Positions 61,938-64,000 of a stretch of DNA of 64,000 nt are shown piece by piece. Within the stretch, counting starts at the first letter, position 1. Each line of letters begins with the position of its first letter. Source of the DNA: Lactobacillus sp. Sy-1 (lineage in GTDB: Bacteria > Bacillota > Bacilli > Lactobacillales > Lactobacillaceae); the NCBI RefSeq assembly GCF_019303535.1, contig NZ_JACCIU010000001.1, positions 1,116,001 through 1,180,000 on the forward strand. Direction: 5' to 3'. The notes under the pieces were generated by a model, which saw nothing but the letters and a program-made list of their open reading frames with translations, had not been told where the DNA came from and did not search any database. Position numbers and translations under genes: made by a program.

Positions 61938-62498
61938 TTACTGATTTTGGTCAAAGAAGTCCTTTAACTTAGTAAGACGTGGATCAACTGGTTTATCATC
62001 TGTCTTTGGATTATTAAAATCATCTTCAGAAATAACCTGCCAATCATTCCCCTCGGGCATGATATTGAGCTTGGCTTCTTTATCAGACAGAATGTGCATT
62101 GGAATTTGTAAAATGATATTATCAGCAACGGCCTTATCGAAATCAATCGCACCGTCTTCATCAGCAACGAGGCCAATTTCACCGGAATTGCTTTCATCAT
62201 TTTCGAAGCGCTTTAAAGCAGCTTCATCTGGAACGTAGACTTCATTAATGCTGAAATCTAAGGGCAACTTAACGGGCGTTAGGGAACGAGAAGACGGAAC
62301 CGTAATCTCGCCCTTCACCTGTGCATTTACAATTGCGTTTCCTTGATCATAAAATACATGTGATTCAACATCAACTGGCTGAACATCAATGATCTGATCA
62401 GAATACCTGGATAAAAGGTCAGCCTTTAAATCGAGGTGGTTTTTTTCAGAAAGTGGTACAGCTTTGTAATCTTTTAAATCACTCAAATACCATTTCAT
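61938..62498 (-). CDS. yceD: YceD family (DUF177) protein
   Basis: 186 aa, acidic. It begins MKWYLSDLKDYKAVPLSEKN and ends with the conserved DPRLTKLKDFFD. YceD proteins are linked to 23S rRNA/ribosome maturation and are nearly always encoded before rpmF, as here. I start at MKWYLSD because TAGGAGG precedes it; the frame extends 38 codons further upstream into tmcAL without a good site. It has 10 bases between it and the rpmF site region, so one operon is likely. Confidence 0.9.
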   Translation of the reverse strand: MKWYLSDLKDYKAVPLSEKNHLDLKADLLSRYSDQIIDVQPVDVESHVFYDQGNAIVNAQVKGEITVPSSRSLTPVKLPLDFSINEVYVPDEAALKRFENDESNSGEIGLVADEDGAIDFDKAVADNIILQIPMHILSDKEAKLNIMPEGNDWQVISEDDFNNPKTDDKPVDPRLTKLKDFFDQNQ

Positions 62499-62574
62499 AA
62501 CAGTTCCTCCTAATGCAACGTGATTAATTATACATATTCGCAATTTTAATGTCAAGGTAATTTCCTTGATAGCG

Positions 62575-63711
62575 TTACTTTTTAATGATTGGGTGCCGAT
62601 ATAAATCTTCAAAATGACCGGTTTGCATCTGAATCAACATTCCCGCATTAAATTCCGCTTGCAACTGTGATTTTAGCATTGATTGGTCAATCTTTGAAAT
62701 GATTGGCCACTGAATTTGCTTTTTGACCTGTTTTAAATACTGACGCCCCACATTATTAAACCCTAAAATCCGAATATATGGTGAATGATCCACCATCACA
62801 TTCGAATTAAATTGAAGGAGCGTAACTACTAACAACCGCTGAATTCGGGCAAAAGTATACCGTTTCGTTTTGACAATATTGATGAATTGATCAAAACTAT
62901 TCGCTTTAATTGCGGCTGCCTTTAGGCGATGCTCAATTCCCTCGGTCATTTGATATCGTTCCCGCAAAACTGTTAGCGGAGTAGTAATTAACTGGTACCG
63001 CAGCTGGGGCCAAAAGCAGTCCCAATCTAACCACTCCATTGGATTCTGGAGCAATTGATATGAAGTGGGCGGCAGCATTTCGCGAACTTGTGCCCAATGT
63101 TGAGCAAACAAAGCCGCTCTAATTGAGCTGGCACTGGCAAATGCGTTCGTTGCAAAGTGATCATGGTGCTGGCTACCAATCCGTTGAATCGGAATTAGGC
63201 TAAATGAGCCGTTAATTGCGTGGCGAGCCCGAGCATAGTTCCAGGCTAAAATATCATTGGGTTGGTCGATTGAAACCCCCAGTTGATTTTTCAGCGCCGC
63301 TTGTATCAAATCCGGATACGGACGGTGGTAATCACGGAAGTGTTCGTTATCACTAGTGAGTTGTCCCACTGCTAGTTTGGCAAAATCCCATTCGGGATGC
63401 TCACACCCGAACGCCAACGATTGACACCTGAGCTGATTAATAATTGCAACGGCGCCCATCGCGAAACGGTCAGCCGGTTGCACAGCACTAAAGACCGGCA
63501 GTTCAACTACTAGGTCAACTCCCCCAGCTAACGCCATTTCAGTCCGTTGCCATTTATCAACGATCGCGGGCGCTCCCCGTTGGACCCAATTCCCGCTCAT
63601 TACCGCCACCACAACGTCAGCATTCGAGCGCTGCTTTGCAACTTTTAGCTGGTATTGATGACCGTTATGGAAGGGATTGTATTCAGCAATGATGCCAACG
63701 GCTGATAGCAT
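62575..63711 (-). CDS. tmcAL: tRNA(Met) cytidine acetate ligase (YlbM)
   Basis: 378 aa. It uses acetate and ATP to acetylate the wobble cytidine of elongator tRNA-Met. The nucleotidyltransferase-type N-terminus has GIIAEYNPFHNGH (6-18, HxGH site) and MSGNWVQRGAPAIVDKWQR; the later ASASSIRAAL corresponds to the family's second nucleotide motif. I start at MLSAVGII, preceded by AAAAGGGGG, which overlaps the stop of the methyltransferase gene. Neighbours fit the yqeM-ylbM-yceD-rpmF order of lactobacilli. Confidence 0.94.
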   Translation of the reverse strand: MLSAVGIIAEYNPFHNGHQYQLKVAKQRSNADVVVAVMSGNWVQRGAPAIVDKWQRTEMALAGGVDLVVELPVFSAVQPADRFAMGAVAIINQLRCQSLAFGCEHPEWDFAKLAVGQLTSDNEHFRDYHRPYPDLIQAALKNQLGVSIDQPNDILAWNYARARHAINGSFSLIPIQRIGSQHHDHFATNAFASASSIRAALFAQHWAQVREMLPPTSYQLLQNPMEWLDWDCFWPQLRYQLITTPLTVLRERYQMTEGIEHRLKAAAIKANSFDQFINIVKTKRYTFARIQRLLVVTLLQFNSNVMVDHSPYIRILGFNNVGRQYLKQVKKQIQWPIISKIDQSMLKSQLQAEFNAGMLIQMQTGHFEDLYRHPIIKK

Positions 63712-63715
63712 GGTG

Positions 63716-64000
63716 TTACCCCCTTTTAGCGATAAAGAACCACCTGGTCGTATCGGCTTTGGGAGCTTGAGTCCCAAAGTCGGCACTTACCTCCACGTTA
63801 GTGAAGCCGGCTGCCTGCAATTGACTTAGGTAGGTATCCAGTGGATAGGTCCGCTCCCGATGTAATTCAGAAATTTCATCGTAGGCGTCCTTAGCTGGAT
63901 TATAGTTGAAAAACGAGAGATCATGTTCAACTGAATGCGGAGCATCCCCCTCATACGAACGCCACATGAACGCCCGATCTTCATCGTGATAGTTATACAT
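63716..64000 (-). CDS. Class I SAM-dependent methyltransferase, C-terminal part (5' end beyond window)
   Basis: 94 residues visible, from the right edge to a TAA. The segment includes FFNYNPAKDAYDEISELHRERTYPL and AGFTNVEVSADFG, ending RWFFIAKRG. This is the C-terminal end of YqeM-like methyltransferases, which lie directly before ylbM/tmcAL in many lactobacilli. The SAM-binding motifs are outside the window; an in-frame Met at the very edge is not the start. The substrate is unknown. Confidence 0.8.
   Translation of the reverse strand: MYNYHDEDRAFMWRSYEGDAPHSVEHDLSFFNYNPAKDAYDEISELHRERTYPLDTYLSQLQAAGFTNVEVSADFGTQAPKADTTRWFFIAKRG

Noticed and set aside
62499-62612. 38-codon N-terminal extension of YceD
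   Set aside because: It overlaps the end of tmcAL, has no binding site, and the family starts at MKWYLSD, which has a strong site.

Overview
The window looks like a chromosomal segment of a lactic acid bacterium (Lactobacillaceae). The housekeeping genes are typical low-GC Firmicutes genes: glnRA with a GlnR box, the 5-FCL / rhomboid / yqgQ / glcK cluster, a phenylalanine T-box before pheST, and the tmcAL / yceD / rpmF group. The giant surface protein has a KxYKxGKxW-like signal peptide and a pectate-lyase-like adhesive domain, features known from Fructilactobacillus and Apilactobacillus relatives. The genus is an inference. Several genes start with TTG.

Region 1 (1-35958) is one gigantic minus-strand reading frame that starts at a TTG at 35958 and is still open at the left edge, so at least 11,986 codons. 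From the N-terminus it carries a signal peptide, a Ser/Asp/Thr-rich segment, a Ser/Ala helical segment, a right-handed beta-helix (pectate-lyase-like) domain, an Ig-like domain and a Tyr/Gly linker. After that come about 31 kb of Ser/Ala-rich repeats. The repeats are hierarchical. The basic unit is about 221 residues (663 bp) with a glycine turn at one fixed position. Five distinct repeat types in fixed order form a 1105-residue (3315 bp) super-unit. Super-units are mostly exact in length; one is shortened to two repeats, three are near-identical copies (15135-25079), and some patches look exchanged between units.

Region 2 (35959-38213) holds the regulatory region of the giant gene and a 593-codon Ser/Asn-rich gene with repeat-like segments, no signal peptide and an unusual basic C-terminus. 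It may be a reduced paralogue of the giant gene.

Region 3 (38214-64000) is dense housekeeping DNA, mostly minus strand. It runs through nitrogen control (glnA, glnR), tRNA modification (miaA), a glycerophosphodiesterase, DUF3042, an inactive-looking rhodanese, glucokinase, yqgQ, a rhomboid protease, 5-formyl-THF cyclo-ligase, rpmG, a class B PBP and (plus strand) a YfhO membrane protein. Then come greA, udk, mltG, pheT and pheS under a T-box, an HxlR regulator, an HD protein and a SpoU methyltransferase, followed by acyP and yidC on the plus strand. The right end has an ArlRS/CsrRS-type two-component system, rpmF, yceD, tmcAL and a truncated SAM methyltransferase. Terminators and several promoters can be placed by eye. 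All repeat comparisons were made by reading, without alignment software.
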